Assembly (NCBI RefSeq): GCF_013409425.1
Contig: NZ_JACCAC010000001.1
Location: 3,224,001-3,288,000, forward strand
Source of the DNA: Nocardioides perillae
GTDB lineage: Bacteria; Actinomycetota; Actinomycetes; Propionibacteriales; Nocardioidaceae
Reading direction: 5' to 3'
DNA length: 64,000 nt
Below are positions 34,760 through 49,468 of the stretch, piece after piece. The position numbers and the translations under genes were made by a program. Within the stretch, counting starts at the first letter, position 1. The number at the start of each line of letters is the position of its first letter. The notes under the pieces were generated by a model that was not told the origin of the DNA, did no database searches, and saw only the letters and a program-made list of their open reading frames with translations.

Positions 34760-34875
34760 CCCTCCATCGTGCCAGCCGCGCGCAGCGTCTCGTCGCGGGC
34801 CGGCCGACGCCCCGGCCGACGCCCCGGGAGCGGTCGCCGCTCCCGCGGGTGGGCCAGGACGCCTCCCGCAGCCGC

Positions 34876-34881
34876 TAGCAT
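34876..34881 (+). promoter_or_regulatory. -10 element (TAGCAT) of leaderless glpX promoter
   Basis: TAGCAT ends 7 nt before ATG 34889, the same hexamer and spacing as mshB. Confidence 0.5.
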
Positions 34882-34888
34882 CCGGGCC

Positions 34889-35929
34889 ATGACGACCCCC
34901 GGTGCGCCGTACCCGCCGTCCGAGCTGTCCGTCGCCCCCGAGTCGCCCGACCGCAACCTCGCGCTCGAGCTGGTGCGCGTCACCGAGGCCGCCGCGATGG
35001 CCGCCGGTCGCTGGGTGGGCAAGGGCGACAAGAACGGCGCCGACGGCGTGGCCGTCAACGCGATGCGCGTGATGATCTCCGGCATCGGCATGAACGGCAC
35101 CGTCGTCATCGGCGAGGGCGAGAAGGACAACGCGCCGATGCTCTACAACGGCGAGCAGGTCGGCGACGGCACCGGCCCTGAGTGCGACGTCGCCGTCGAC
35201 CCGATCGACGGCACGACGCTGACGGCGAAGGGCATGAACAACGCCATCGCCGTGCTCGCCGTGGCGCCGCGGGGCACGATGTACGACCCCTCGGCCGTCT
35301 TCTACATGGACAAGCTCGTGACCGGCCCCGAGGCCGCCGATGTCGTCGACATCCGCCTGCCCGTCGCGGAGAACGTCCGGCTGGTCGCGAAGGCCAAGGG
35401 CGCGAGCCCCGAGGACGTCACCGTCGTGCTCCTCGACCGCCCCCGCCACGAGCAGCTCGCACGGGAGATCCGCGACGCGGGTGCGCGCATCAAGTTCATC
35501 TCCGACGGCGACGTCGCCGGTGCGATCATGGCGGCGCGCAGCGGCACCGGCATCGACCTGCTGCTCGGCATCGGCGGCACGCCCGAGGGCATCATCGCCG
35601 CCTGCGCGATGAAGTGCCTCGGCGGCACGATCCAGGGCCAGCTGCGCCCGCAGGACGACGCGGAGCGGCAGAAGGCGCTCGACGCGGGCCTCGACCTCGA
35701 CCCCGACCACGTGCTGACCACCGACGAGCTGGTGACCGGCGACGACTGCTTCTTCGTGGCCACCGGCATCACCGACGGCGAGCTCATGCAGGGGGTGCGC
35801 TACCGCGCCGGCGGCGCCACCACCCACTCGCTGGTGATGCGCTCCCGCTCGGGGACGATCCGCTCCATCACCTCCGAGCACCGGCTCTCGAAGCTACGCG
35901 CTTACTCCGCGATCGACTTCGACCGCTGA
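34889..35929 (+). CDS. glpX: class II fructose-1,6-bisphosphatase
   Basis: 346 aa. GlpX-type FBPase of gluconeogenesis. Visible motifs: [34 protein letters not shown] (metal Glu/Asp), [33 protein letters not shown] and [20 protein letters not shown]. Only the class II enzyme is present here, which is usual for actinobacteria, where GlpX is often the sole FBPase. The last 36 bp overlap the convergent hydrolase gene. Confidence 0.95.
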   Translation: MTTPGAPYPPSELSVAPESPDRNLALELVRVTEAAAMAAGRWVGKGDKNGADGVAVNAMRVMISGIGMNGTVVIGEGEKDNAPMLYNGEQVGDGTGPECDVAVDPIDGTTLTAKGMNNAIAVLAVAPRGTMYDPSAVFYMDKLVTGPEAADVVDIRLPVAENVRLVAKAKGASPEDVTVVLLDRPRHEQLAREIRDAGARIKFISDGDVAGAIMAARSGTGIDLLLGIGGTPEGIIAACAMKCLGGTIQGQLRPQDDAERQKALDAGLDLDPDHVLTTDELVTGDDCFFVATGITDGELMQGVRYRAGGATTHSLVMRSRSGTIRSITSEHRLSKLRAYSAIDFDR

Positions 35930-36745
35930 GGCCGGGCGGGCGACGCGCAGGCTGCCCAGGACCGCGTCGACCACGCGCGGGTCCACCGCCATGCCGAGGT
36001 GGGAGGCGCTGACCTCGACCGAGCGGGCGAGCGGGTCGACGCAGGCGCGCCAGTCGACGATGCCGTCGCGCTTGGACCAGATCGCGGTGAAGTCGGTGCC
36101 CGGCGGCACGGGCTCGCGGCTCTCGTCGAAGCTCTGCCGCGCGCACGCCCCCCGCACGCACTCCTCGGCCATGAAGCCGGGCAGCCCCATCCGCGAGAGC
36201 CGCAGCAGCACCTCGACCCCGGTCGACAGCGAGGCGTGGTGGGCACCGGGCGCCAGCATCGGGCTGCCCATGGTGACGAGCGAGGAGACCAGGTCGGGCC
36301 GACGAACGGCCAGCCCGCGGGAGAGCATGCCTCCGAGGCTGTGGCCGACGAGCTGGACCCGGCTGCCGCGCCGCTCGGCGACCTGCTCGATGCGCTGCTC
36401 CAGCCGGGTGGCGGCGTCGAGGGTGCAACCGACGTTGCAGCGGATGTGGGCGCGGTAGGTGCGGTGGCCGGCGGCGCGCAGCTCGCGCGCCATGAGGGCC
36501 AGGGAGAGGTCGCCGGCGAGGAAGCCCGGCACGAGTACCACCGGGTCGCTGCCGCGCACCGGCGCTCCCCCGGCCCACGGCGAGGACCCGCGCACCGCGG
36601 CCCGTCGCGCCGCGGCGGCACGGGCGGCGGCGCGGGCGCCCTCGGCGACGACGCTGCCCTCGCGCAGGACGGCGACGACCGGCGGTCGGCGGAAGCCGTC
36701 CGGCAGCAGGAAGGAGGCCAGCGCGCCGGCTGTGTCGTGAGTCAC
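35894..36745 (-). CDS. alpha/beta-hydrolase (esterase/lipase-like)
   Basis: 283 aa. After an alanine/arginine-rich lead (to about residue 60), the hydrolase core begins [20 protein letters not shown] and has the nucleophile elbow [17 protein letters not shown], an acid loop near [13 protein letters not shown] and a final His in VSASHLGM. Paired cysteines ([15 protein letters not shown]) could be disulphide-bonded although no signal peptide is obvious. GTG 36745 has TACCGT 6 nt upstream. Resembles triacylglycerol-lipase/esterase proteins; substrate unknown. Confidence 0.78.
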   Translation of the reverse strand: MTHDTAGALASFLLPDGFRRPPVVAVLREGSVVAEGARAAARAAAARRAAVRGSSPWAGGAPVRGSDPVVLVPGFLAGDLSLALMARELRAAGHRTYRAHIRCNVGCTLDAATRLEQRIEQVAERRGSRVQLVGHSLGGMLSRGLAVRRPDLVSSLVTMGSPMLAPGAHHASLSTGVEVLLRLSRMGLPGFMAEECVRGACARQSFDESREPVPPGTDFTAIWSKRDGIVDWRACVDPLARSVEVSASHLGMAVDPRVVDAVLGSLRVARPASAVEVDRGVSA

Positions 36746-36751
36746 GGATCG

Positions 36752-36757
36752 ACGGTA
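36752..36757 (-). promoter_or_regulatory. -10 element (TACCGT) of leaderless hydrolase promoter
   Basis: TACCGT on the minus strand, 6 nt before the GTG at 36745. Confidence 0.45.
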
Positions 36758-36835
36758 CCCACGGAACGTGGTTTCGCGCGCAACTATCCCCCGTTTCGCT
36801 GAACCGGTGTTTGACCAGCCCGCTTGACTGGGCCC

Positions 36836-37822
36836 ATGGCCGCCGCTCCCCGCACCACCCGTCCCGGCTCCCCCGCGGGGTCGCCCAGCACCTCGCCCCC
36901 CGTGTCGGAGGAGCTGCACGCACCGGTCGCCCCGGGCATCGAGCTGTGCTACCAGACCTTCGGCGATCCGGGCGACGAGCCGCTGCTGCTGGTGATGGGC
37001 CTCGGCGGCCCGATGACGTGGTGGGACCCCGAGCTGTGCACGCAGCTCGCCGAGCGCGGCTTCTTCGTCGTGCGCTACGACAACCGAGACACCGGCCGCT
37101 CGAGCCGGGTGCGCCAGCGGGTGCCCCGCACCGCGGTGGTCCGCGCGTTCCTCGGCCAGCGGGTGCGCACGCCGTACACCATGTCGGACCTCGCCAGCGA
37201 CGCCGCGGGCCTGCTCGACCACCTCGGGATCGACGCGGCCCACGTCGCCGGGGTGTCGATGGGCGGGATGATCGGCCAGACCCTCGCGATCGAGCACCCC
37301 GACCGGGTCCTCAGCCTGACCTCGATCATGTCGAGCACCGGCCGTCGCACCGCGGGCTGGCAGCACCCCCGCCTCTTCCCGGGGCTGCTGGCCGCCCGCG
37401 GCGCCGGCCGGGAGGCGTACGTCGCGGGGTCGGTCGCCTTCTGGGAGCTGATCGGCTCGCCCGCCTACCGCAACGACCCCGAGACGGTGCGGCGCCGAGC
37501 CGAGGAGACCTTCGACCGCGGCTACTCCGCCTCCGGGGTGCTGCGCCAGATGCTGGCGGTGCTCACCCAGCCCAACCGCGAGCGGGCGCTGCGCGACGTG
37601 CGCGTGCCGGTGTGCGTGATGCACGGCCTGGCCGACCCCATGGTCCACGTCTCCGGGGGTCGCGCCACGGCGCGGGCCGTGCCCGGCGCCGAGCTGGTGC
37701 TCGTCGACGGCATGGCCCACGACGTGCCGACCGCGCTGCACCGCACGATCGTCGACGCCGTGCGCCGCACCGCCGACCGGGCCGCAGCCCAGGCCGGCGA
37801 CCGGGCGCCCGTCAGTCGCTGA
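36836..37822 (+). CDS. alpha/beta-hydrolase
   Basis: 328 aa. The core starts at GIELCYQTFGDPGDEPLLLV with the oxyanion region MGLGGPMTWWDP, then FFVVRYDNRDTGRSS, the nucleophile elbow HVAGVSMGGMIGQTLAIEHP, the acid in VMHGLADPMV and His in VDGMAHDVPT: a complete Ser-Asp-His triad. Aclacinomycin-methylesterase/RdmC-like appearance; real substrate unknown. ATG 36836 gives a disordered N-tail; a GTG near 36902 would start closer to the fold. Its end overlaps the convergent ATPase gene by 11 bp. Confidence 0.82.
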   Translation: MAAAPRTTRPGSPAGSPSTSPPVSEELHAPVAPGIELCYQTFGDPGDEPLLLVMGLGGPMTWWDPELCTQLAERGFFVVRYDNRDTGRSSRVRQRVPRTAVVRAFLGQRVRTPYTMSDLASDAAGLLDHLGIDAAHVAGVSMGGMIGQTLAIEHPDRVLSLTSIMSSTGRRTAGWQHPRLFPGLLAARGAGREAYVAGSVAFWELIGSPAYRNDPETVRRRAEETFDRGYSASGVLRQMLAVLTQPNRERALRDVRVPVCVMHGLADPMVHVSGGRATARAVPGAELVLVDGMAHDVPTALHRTIVDAVRRTADRAAAQAGDRAPVSR

Positions 37823-38894
37823 GGCGCTCCCCCGTGGCCGTGTCGAAGACGTGCACGTACTCGGGGTCGGTGGTGACGTGGACGACGTCGCCGCGGCCGG
37901 GGTGGTGGCGCCCGCTGACCCGCAGGATCACGGTGCTGGGGGTGCCGGCCACGTCGCTGGTGCCGTAGACGAAGGCGTCGGCGCCGAGCTCCTCGACCAC
38001 CGTCACCTTGAGCGGCAGGCCGCCGTCCTCGGGGCCGACGACGCGCCAGGCCTCGGGACGCACACCGACCGTGATGGCGCCCTCGGCGCGGCGCGAGGCG
38101 CCCGGGTCGACCGGCACGAGGTAGCCCCCGATGCGTGCCTGGCCGTCGACCGCGGTGGCCTCCAGCAGGTTCATCTGCGGGCTGCCGATGAAGCCGGCGA
38201 CGAAGAGGTTGGCGGGCCGGTCGTAGAGCTCCAGCGGCTTGGCGACCTGCTGGATCAGCCCGTCCTTCATCACCGCGACGCGGTCGCCCATCGTCATCGC
38301 CTCGACCTGGTCGTGGGTGACGTAGACGGTGGTGATGCCGAGCTCGGCCTGCAGCTTGGCGATGTCGGTGCGGGTCTGCACGCGCATCTTGGCGTCGAGG
38401 TTGGACAGCGGCTCGTCCATGCAGAAGACCTGGGGCTGGCGCACGATCGCGCGGCCCATCGCCACGCGCTGGCGCTGGCCGCCGGAGAGCGCCTTCGGCT
38501 TGCGGTCGAGGTAGTCGGTGAGCCCGAGCATCGCCGCCGCGTCCGCCACGCGGCGGTTGCGCTCGTCGGTCGGCACCTTGGCCATCTTCAGCGCGAACGC
38601 CATGTTCTCGGCGACCGACATGTGGGGGTAGAGCGCGTAGTTCTGGAACACCATCGCGATGTCGCGGTCCTTGGGCGCGACGTGCGTGACCTCGCGGTCG
38701 CCGATGTAGATCTCGCCGGCGTCGACCTCCTCGAGACCTGCGAGCATCCGCAGCGTCGTCGACTTGCCGCAGCCCGACGGGCCGACCAGGACCATGAACT
38801 CGCCGTCGGCGATCTCCAGGTCGATGCCGGGGACCGCCGGCTTCTCGGCGCCGGGGTACCAGCGCTGGGCCTTCTTGAACACGACAGCGGACAT
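37812..38894 (-). CDS. UgpC/MsmK-type sugar ABC ATPase (second copy)
   Basis: 360 aa. Walker A GPSGCGKSTTLRML, Q-loop MVFQNYALYPHMSV, signature LSGGQRQRVAMGR, Walker B VFCMDEPLSNLDAKM and H-loop VYVTHDQVEAM; then an MsmK-type TOBE/regulatory domain (FIGSPQMNLLEA, ITVGVRPEAWRV). ATG 38894 has AAGGAG 6 nt upstream. It lies divergently from the sugar importer, which has its own ATPase (42238), so it may serve that importer as an alternative or energise others. Confidence 0.9.
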   Translation of the reverse strand: MSAVVFKKAQRWYPGAEKPAVPGIDLEIADGEFMVLVGPSGCGKSTTLRMLAGLEEVDAGEIYIGDREVTHVAPKDRDIAMVFQNYALYPHMSVAENMAFALKMAKVPTDERNRRVADAAAMLGLTDYLDRKPKALSGGQRQRVAMGRAIVRQPQVFCMDEPLSNLDAKMRVQTRTDIAKLQAELGITTVYVTHDQVEAMTMGDRVAVMKDGLIQQVAKPLELYDRPANLFVAGFIGSPQMNLLEATAVDGQARIGGYLVPVDPGASRRAEGAITVGVRPEAWRVVGPEDGGLPLKVTVVEELGADAFVYGTSDVAGTPSTVILRVSGRHHPGRGDVVHVTTDPEYVHVFDTATGERLSD

Positions 38895-39057
38895 CGCCGT
38901 CTCCTTCCACCGGCAGGAACGTGCCGGACGATCCGAGTGGGAGTGACGCGCGCCACAGTAGTGCATCCCCCGACCGAGCGCTCCGGACCGTCCGCCCACC
39001 CCCGCTGCGCCCACCGCCGCGCACCTCACCCACCCACTCGCTCGCCGGGTAGGAAGG

Positions 39058-39086
39058 TGGACAAAGTGGCGCACGAGGACTAGACC
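39058..39086 (+). promoter_or_regulatory. candidate promoter of the sugar importer operon
   Basis: TGGACA (39058-39063), a 17-bp spacer and TAGACC (39081-39086), 27 nt before the ATG at 39114. A real leader with AGGAGG follows, unlike the leaderless genes. The stretch 38895-39057 between the divergent genes holds no gene. Confidence 0.4.
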
Positions 39087-39113
39087 GTGACGCACACCAC
39101 GAGGAGGGGCACC

Positions 39114-40442
39114 ATGGAGAGACGCCCGCGTCGGCCGGTCCGCCGCGCACTGGCTGCCACCGCCGCCCTCGCCTGCGGTTCGGCGCTGCTGAGCGCCTGC
39201 GCAGGCGGGGACAGCGGGAAGCCCACGCTGAACTGGTACATCAACCCCGACGGCCAGGAGACGCTGACGCAGCTCGCCGAGCAGTGCAGCACCGACGAGT
39301 ACGACATCGCCATCCAGCTGCTGCCGACCAGCGCCACCGACCAGCGCACGCAGCTGGCGCGCCGGCTCGCGGCCCGCGACAGCTCGACCGACCTGATGAG
39401 CCTGGACCCGGTCTTCGTGCCCGAGTTCGCCAACGCCGGCTGGCTGGCGCCCTTCGAGGGCGACCTCGCCGACCAGGTCGTCGACGACGACGTGCTGGCG
39501 GGCGCCGCCGAGACCGTGATGTGGGAGGACCAGGTCGTGGCCGCCCCGCAGTGGGCCAACACGCAGGTGCTGTGGTTCCGCCGCTCGCTGGCCGAGCAGG
39601 CCGGGCTCGACATGTCGCAGCCCGTCACCTGGGACCAGGTGATCGAGGCCGCCGCCTCCGTCGACGGAGCGACCGTGGGGGTCCAGGCCGACCGCTACGA
39701 GGCGTACGTCGTGTGGATCAACGCCCTCGTCGAGGGCGCGGGCGGCTCGATCGTGGAGGACACCGAGGCCGGCCGCGAGGCCGAGGTCACGATCGACTCC
39801 GAGGCCGGCCGCGAGGCCGCCGCGGTCATCCAGAAGCTCGCGGACTCCGGCGCCACCCAGCCCGACTTCACCACCTCCAACGAGGGCACCAGCCTCGGCC
39901 GGATGTTCCCCGAGGACGGCGGCCCCGGCGAGTTCATGAACAACTGGACCTTCGTCTACAAGAACTACGAGGGCACCATCGGCACCCCGGGCGGCCCGGC
40001 GGACCAGGAGGCCTTCGAGGACCTCGGCTGGGCGCGCTACCCGCGCACCGTCGAGGGCGAGCCGTCCAAGCCCCCGATCGGCGGCATCGACATCGGGGTC
40101 GGCGCCTACTCCGAGAACCTCGACTTCGCCCAGGAGGCCGCGGTCTGCGTGACCTCCCCCGAGGCCCAGTCCGCGCTGGCCGTCAACGACGGCCTGATGC
40201 CCTCGCGCGCCTCGGTCTACGACTCGCCGGAGCTGCAGGAGGCCTACCCCGCCGACCTGCTCGACCTCTACCGCGAGAGCATCGAGGAGGGCGGCCCGCG
40301 CCCCAAGAGCGCCTTCTACAGCCAGATCTCGAGCGCCGTGCAGTCCGTGTGGCACCCGCCCACCTCGGTCTCGCCGGAGTCCACGCCGGAGGAGTCGGCG
40401 GAGTTCCTGCGGGCCGTCCTCGACGGGGAGGCCCTGCTGTGA
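39114..40442 (+). CDS. sugar ABC transporter substrate-binding lipoprotein (LpqY-like)
   Basis: 442 aa. ATG 39114 has AGGAGG 6 nt upstream, better than the GTG at 39087. The signal peptide ends in LLSAC with C29 as the lipid site. The mature protein has the extracellular solute-binding family 1 pattern (TLNWYINPDGQETLTQLAEQ, QLARRLAARDSSTDLMSLDP, APQWANTQVLWFRRSLAEQ, WTFVYKNYE). With two permeases and an ATPase downstream it matches the LpqY-SugABC trehalose-type layout; the sugar itself is an inference. Confidence 0.88.
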   Translation: MERRPRRPVRRALAATAALACGSALLSACAGGDSGKPTLNWYINPDGQETLTQLAEQCSTDEYDIAIQLLPTSATDQRTQLARRLAARDSSTDLMSLDPVFVPEFANAGWLAPFEGDLADQVVDDDVLAGAAETVMWEDQVVAAPQWANTQVLWFRRSLAEQAGLDMSQPVTWDQVIEAAASVDGATVGVQADRYEAYVVWINALVEGAGGSIVEDTEAGREAEVTIDSEAGREAAAVIQKLADSGATQPDFTTSNEGTSLGRMFPEDGGPGEFMNNWTFVYKNYEGTIGTPGGPADQEAFEDLGWARYPRTVEGEPSKPPIGGIDIGVGAYSENLDFAQEAAVCVTSPEAQSALAVNDGLMPSRASVYDSPELQEAYPADLLDLYRESIEEGGPRPKSAFYSQISSAVQSVWHPPTSVSPESTPEESAEFLRAVLDGEALL

Positions 40443-41398
40443 GCAGCGCTGCGGTCCAGACCGCGACACCCACCCAACCCACGGGCAAGGCCTCGCGCAC
40501 GAAGCCCGCCGACTCCGACCGCTCCCGGGCCGAGAACTCCCTGGGCCGCAAGCTCGTCGCCCCGGCGATCGTGCTGATGCTGCTCGTCACGGCGTTCCCG
40601 ATGCTGCGGGCGCTCTACCTCTCGCTGTTCCAGTACAGCCTCACCGCACCCGAGGAGCGCTCGTTCGTCGGCGTCGACAACTACGTCACCGCGCTGACCG
40701 ACCCGCTCTTCTGGCAGACCACCGCCAACACGGTGGGGATCATGGTCATCACGGTGGCCTTCGAGCTCGTCATCGGCTTCGCCTTCGCGATGGTGATGCA
40801 CCGGGTGATCTTCGCCCGCGGCGTGATCCGCACCTCGATCCTGATCCCCTACGGCATCATCACCGTGGTCTCGGGCTTCGCGTGGCAGTTCGCCTTCTCC
40901 AACACCAACGGCTTCGTGAACAGCTGGCTGCCCTTCCTCGGCGACGACTTCAACTGGTTCGCCTCCTACGAGTCGTCGATGATCGCGATCATGGTCTCCG
41001 AGATCTGGAAGACCACGCCGTTCATGTCCCTGCTGCTCCTCGCCGGCCTGGCGCAGGTCTCCGAGGACATGATCGAGGCGGCCAAGGTCGACGGCGCGAC
41101 CTGGTTCCAGCGGCTGTTCAAGGTGATCCTGCCCAACATGCGGGCGGCGATCATGGTGGCGGTCCTCTTCCGCGCCCTCGACGCCTACCGCATCTTCGAC
41201 AACATCTTCGTCATGACCGCCGGGGCCAACGGCACCTCGTCGATCTCGTTCCTGACCTACCGCCAGGTCATCGAGCAGTTCCAGCTCGGCATCGGCTCCG
41301 CGCTGTCGGTGCTGCTCTTCCTCTCCGTCCTGGTGGTGGCCTTCGTGATCGTCAAGGTCTTCCGCGTCGACCTGGCCTCGGCCCGACAGGAGCGATGA
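40439..41398 (+). CDS. sugar ABC transporter permease (SugA-like)
   Basis: 319 aa from a GTG overlapping the binding-protein stop (GTGA). Six helices follow a polar N-tail; the coupling EAA loop is EAAKVDGATWFQRLFKVILP. FMSLLLLAGLAQVSEDM precedes it. MalF/SugA-type membrane subunit of the importer. Confidence 0.9.
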   Translation: MSSAAVQTATPTQPTGKASRTKPADSDRSRAENSLGRKLVAPAIVLMLLVTAFPMLRALYLSLFQYSLTAPEERSFVGVDNYVTALTDPLFWQTTANTVGIMVITVAFELVIGFAFAMVMHRVIFARGVIRTSILIPYGIITVVSGFAWQFAFSNTNGFVNSWLPFLGDDFNWFASYESSMIAIMVSEIWKTTPFMSLLLLAGLAQVSEDMIEAAKVDGATWFQRLFKVILPNMRAAIMVAVLFRALDAYRIFDNIFVMTAGANGTSSISFLTYRQVIEQFQLGIGSALSVLLFLSVLVVAFVIVKVFRVDLASARQER

Positions 41399-41400
41399 CC

Positions 41401-42234
41401 ATGAAGAACCGCATCGGCATGGTGGTCGGCATCGTGCTGATCCTGCTGTGGTGCCTGCTGCCCGTCGCCTGGATCATCTCGCTGTCGCTGAAGTCCCAGG
41501 ACTCCATCACCAACGGCAACCCGGGCTTCCTGCCCGCCGACGGCACCTTCGCCGGGTTCGCCAACTACTCCGACGTGCTGGCCGACGACCAGTTCCGCCG
41601 GGCCATCTTCAACTCCATCGGCATCTCGCTGATCGCCACGACGCTCTCGGTCATCATCGCCACGCTCGCCGCCTACGCGATCGCACGGCTGGAGTTCAAG
41701 GGCAAGAAGTTCGTGCTCACCACCGCGCTGGTGATCGCGATGTTCCCGGTGGTCTCGCTGGTCGGCCCGCTCTTCGACATGTGGCGCACGCTCGGCATCT
41801 ACGACACCTGGCCGGGCCTGATCATCCCCTACATGTCCTTCACGCTGCCGCTGGCGATCTGGACGCTCTCGGCCTTCTTCCGCGAGATCCCGTGGGAGAT
41901 GGAGCAGGCCGCCCAGGTCGACGGCGCCACGTCGTGGCAGGCCTTCCGCAAGGTGATCGTGCCGCTGGCCGCGCCGGGTGTCTTCACCGCCGCGATCCTG
42001 ACGTTCTTCTTCGCCTGGAACGACTTCGTCTTCGGCATCTCGCTGACCTCGACCGAGGCGGCGCGACCGATCCCCGCGGCGCTGTCGTTCTTCGTCGGGC
42101 CCGACCCGTTCAACCGGCCGGCGTCGCTGCTGGCCGCGGCCGCGGTCGTCGCGACCGTCCCGATCATCGTCATCGTCCTGCTGTTCCAGCGCAAGATCGT
42201 CGCCGGCCTCACCTCCGGCGCAGTGAAGGGTTGA
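41401..42234 (+). CDS. sugar ABC transporter permease (SugB-like)
   Basis: 277 aa from the ATG at 41401, which has AGGAG 8 nt upstream; an ATG at 41395 in the same frame overlaps the previous stop and is also possible. Six helices; the EAA-type loop reads EQAAQVDGATSWQAFRKVIV. MalG/SugB-type partner of the preceding permease. Confidence 0.9.
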   Translation: MKNRIGMVVGIVLILLWCLLPVAWIISLSLKSQDSITNGNPGFLPADGTFAGFANYSDVLADDQFRRAIFNSIGISLIATTLSVIIATLAAYAIARLEFKGKKFVLTTALVIAMFPVVSLVGPLFDMWRTLGIYDTWPGLIIPYMSFTLPLAIWTLSAFFREIPWEMEQAAQVDGATSWQAFRKVIVPLAAPGVFTAAILTFFFAWNDFVFGISLTSTEAARPIPAALSFFVGPDPFNRPASLLAAAAVVATVPIIVIVLLFQRKIVAGLTSGAVKG

Positions 42235-42237
42235 GCC

Positions 42238-43485
42238 ATGGCTGCCATCACCATGAAGAACATCGTCAAGAAGTACGGCGACGGCTTCCCGGCCGTCAAC
42301 GACGTCTCGATCGACGTGCAGGACGGGGAGTTCATGATCCTCGTGGGCCCCTCGGGCTGCGGGAAGTCGACCCTGCTGCGGATGATCGTGGGTCTGGAGG
42401 ACATCACCGACGGCGACATGGTCATCGGTGAGCGCAAGGTCAACGACCTCGCCCCCCGTGACCGCAACCTGGCCATGGTCTTCCAGAACTACGCCCTCTA
42501 CCCCCACCTGTCGGTCTACGAGAACATCGCCTTCCCGCTCCGGTTGGCGGGCGCCTCCGACAGCGAGGTCGACGAGAAGGTGCGCGCAGCGTCGAAGACC
42601 CTGGAGCTCGACGAGCACCTCGAGCGCAAGCCGGGCAACCTCTCGGGCGGCCAGCGCCAGCGGGTCGCGATGGGACGCGCGATCGTGCGCGACGCCGACG
42701 CCTTCCTCTTCGACGAGCCGCTGTCCAACCTCGACGCCAAGCTGCGCGGGCAGATGCGCACCGAGATCGCCCGGCTGCAGAAGCGCCTCGGCATCACCAC
42801 GGTCTACGTCACCCACGACCAGACCGAGGCGATGACGCTCGGCGACCGCGTCGCCGTGCTCAAGCGCGGGGTGCTGCAGCAGCTGGCCTCGCCGCGCGAG
42901 CTCTACACCAACCCCGGCAACCTCTTCGTCGCCGGCTTCATCGGCTCCCCGCCGATGAACTTCCTGCCCGCCACGGTGCGCGGCACCAGCGTGGAGCTGC
43001 CCTTCGGCTCCGTCAAGATCCCGCAGGAGAAGGCGGCAATGGTGCCCGAGGGCAAGCTGCTGATCGCGGGCATCCGCCCCGAGCACTTCGAGGACGCCTC
43101 CGTCGTCGACGAGGGCAAGCGCGGTCACGGCTCGACCTTCACCACGCGGGTCGACGTCGTGGAGTGGCTCGGCAACGAGGCCTACGCCTACATCCCCTTC
43201 GAGGCCGACGACGCGGTCAAGGAGCAGCTCACCCAGCTCGAGCGCGACCTCGACGGCGAGGCGATGCGCAACCAGCTGGTCGTCTCCCTCGACGGGGCCA
43301 GCCGCATCGCCGAGGGCGACGAGGCGGAGATCTGGGTCGACGCGCGCCAGATGCACCTCTTCGACCCCGAGACCGGCGACAACCTCACCGTCGACCTCGA
43401 GCGCGCCGGGCGGCTGCCGGCGAAGGAGGACCCGCAGGCCCAGGCGCGGGCCGAGGACGTCGCGGCCGACGCCGCGGCGCACTGA
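42238..43485 (+). CDS. sugar ABC transporter ATPase (SugC/MsmK-like)
   Basis: 415 aa. Walker A GPSGCGKSTLLRMI, Q-loop MVFQNYALYPHLSV, signature LSGGQRQRVAMGR, Walker B AFLFDEPLSNLDAKL, H-loop VYVTHDQTEAM, then the TOBE domain (FIGSPPMNFLPATV, LIAGIRPEHFED). The C-terminus has an acidic/alanine tail. It directly follows the permeases and is the operon's own ATPase; about the same architecture as the divergent copy at 37812. Confidence 0.92.
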   Translation: MAAITMKNIVKKYGDGFPAVNDVSIDVQDGEFMILVGPSGCGKSTLLRMIVGLEDITDGDMVIGERKVNDLAPRDRNLAMVFQNYALYPHLSVYENIAFPLRLAGASDSEVDEKVRAASKTLELDEHLERKPGNLSGGQRQRVAMGRAIVRDADAFLFDEPLSNLDAKLRGQMRTEIARLQKRLGITTVYVTHDQTEAMTLGDRVAVLKRGVLQQLASPRELYTNPGNLFVAGFIGSPPMNFLPATVRGTSVELPFGSVKIPQEKAAMVPEGKLLIAGIRPEHFEDASVVDEGKRGHGSTFTTRVDVVEWLGNEAYAYIPFEADDAVKEQLTQLERDLDGEAMRNQLVVSLDGASRIAEGDEAEIWVDARQMHLFDPETGDNLTVDLERAGRLPAKEDPQAQARAEDVAADAAAH

Positions 43486-43505
43486 GCACCTGACACCAGC
43501 GACAC

Positions 43506-48611
<5,106 letters not shown>

Positions 48612-48612
<1 letters not shown>

Positions 48613-49259
48613 CAGCCGACCGCCGCGACGAGCACCTCCGCTGCACCCACCGGGTCGGGATCTCGCCAGACCGCGCCGATGACCGCCACACCCTGCGCCC
48701 CGGCCGCCCGCGTCGCCCGGGCCGTGGCGGCGTCGAGGCCGCCGACCGCGACCAGCGGCAGCACCCCGGCGGCCGCGGCGACGGCCGCCACGCCCAGAGG
48801 CTCGGGCAACCCGGCCTTCGAGTCGCTGGCGCGGACCGGCCCGATCCCGGCGTAGGACGCGCCAGCGGCCGCTGCCCGCACGACCCCCGCCCGGTCGCGG
48901 CACGTGGCCCCGACCAGCAGCCCAGGGCGTACCGCGTCCGCGAGCGCGCGGACCTCGGCGACGGGGAGGTCGTCGGCGCCGACGTGCACGCCGTCAGCGC
49001 CGGAGGCGAGCGCGACGTCGACGCGGTCGCACACGGTGACGGACGCCCCGAGCGGCGCGACCGCGCCGATCACCAGACGTGCGAGGCAGAGCAGCTCGGC
49101 GTCCGTGACCGCCTTGGCACGCACCTGGAAGCCGTCGACGCCCGCCGCCGCGAGGTCCGGGAGCAGCGCGAGGTCGTCGGCGGCGTCGACGAGCAAGGTC
49201 AACCGCGGGACAGCAGCCGGGCCCGGGGTGGGCCGGGACAGGACGGGGTGGGACAGCAC
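48612..49259 (-). CDS. thiE: thiamine-phosphate synthase
   Basis: 215 aa. Clear ThiE signature: DGFQVRAKAVTDAELL, VTVCDRVDVALASGADG then VHVGADDLPVAEVR, VGATCRD, YAGIGPVRASDSKAG and LVAVGGLDA. Joins HMP-PP and thiazole phosphate to give thiamine phosphate. GTG 49259 is the first start after the TPP riboswitch, so this is the first gene of the operon. Confidence 0.93.
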
Positions 49260-49263
49260 AGCG

Positions 49264-49356
49264 CCTCCGCTTCCTTCGCCGGCACTACCCGGATCAGGTT
49301 CGACGGTCGGAGCGGCTCCAGCTCCCTCTCAGCCCGCTGCCGCGAGCTCCCGTGGT
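49264..49356 (-). promoter_or_regulatory. TPP riboswitch (THI element)
   Basis: On the minus strand the conserved parts appear in order: GGGAGC, GCGGGCTGAGAGGGAGC, GACCGTCGAACCTGATC, CGGGTAGTGCCGGCGAAGG. This is the textbook TPP aptamer. It directly precedes thiE and should repress the whole seven-gene operon when TPP is bound. Confidence 0.95.
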
Positions 49357-49433
49357 GGACGACGACGACCGTAGCACTACCGGCTCGAGCGTCGTACCGA
49401 CGCACGCGTCCACCGACACTCGATCGAGGAATA

Positions 49434-49462
49434 TTGACATTCGATAGATCAACCCGCATGCT
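49434..49462 (+). promoter_or_regulatory. promoter of the DUF2975/XRE pair
   Basis: TTGACA (49434-49439), a 17-bp spacer and CATGCT (49457-49462), 6 nt before ATG 49469: a leaderless promoter in an unusually A+T-rich patch (49423-49452, with AATATTGACATTCGATAG). The patch may also hold the operator for the XRE protein. Confidence 0.55.
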
Positions 49463-49468
49463 CCCGCC

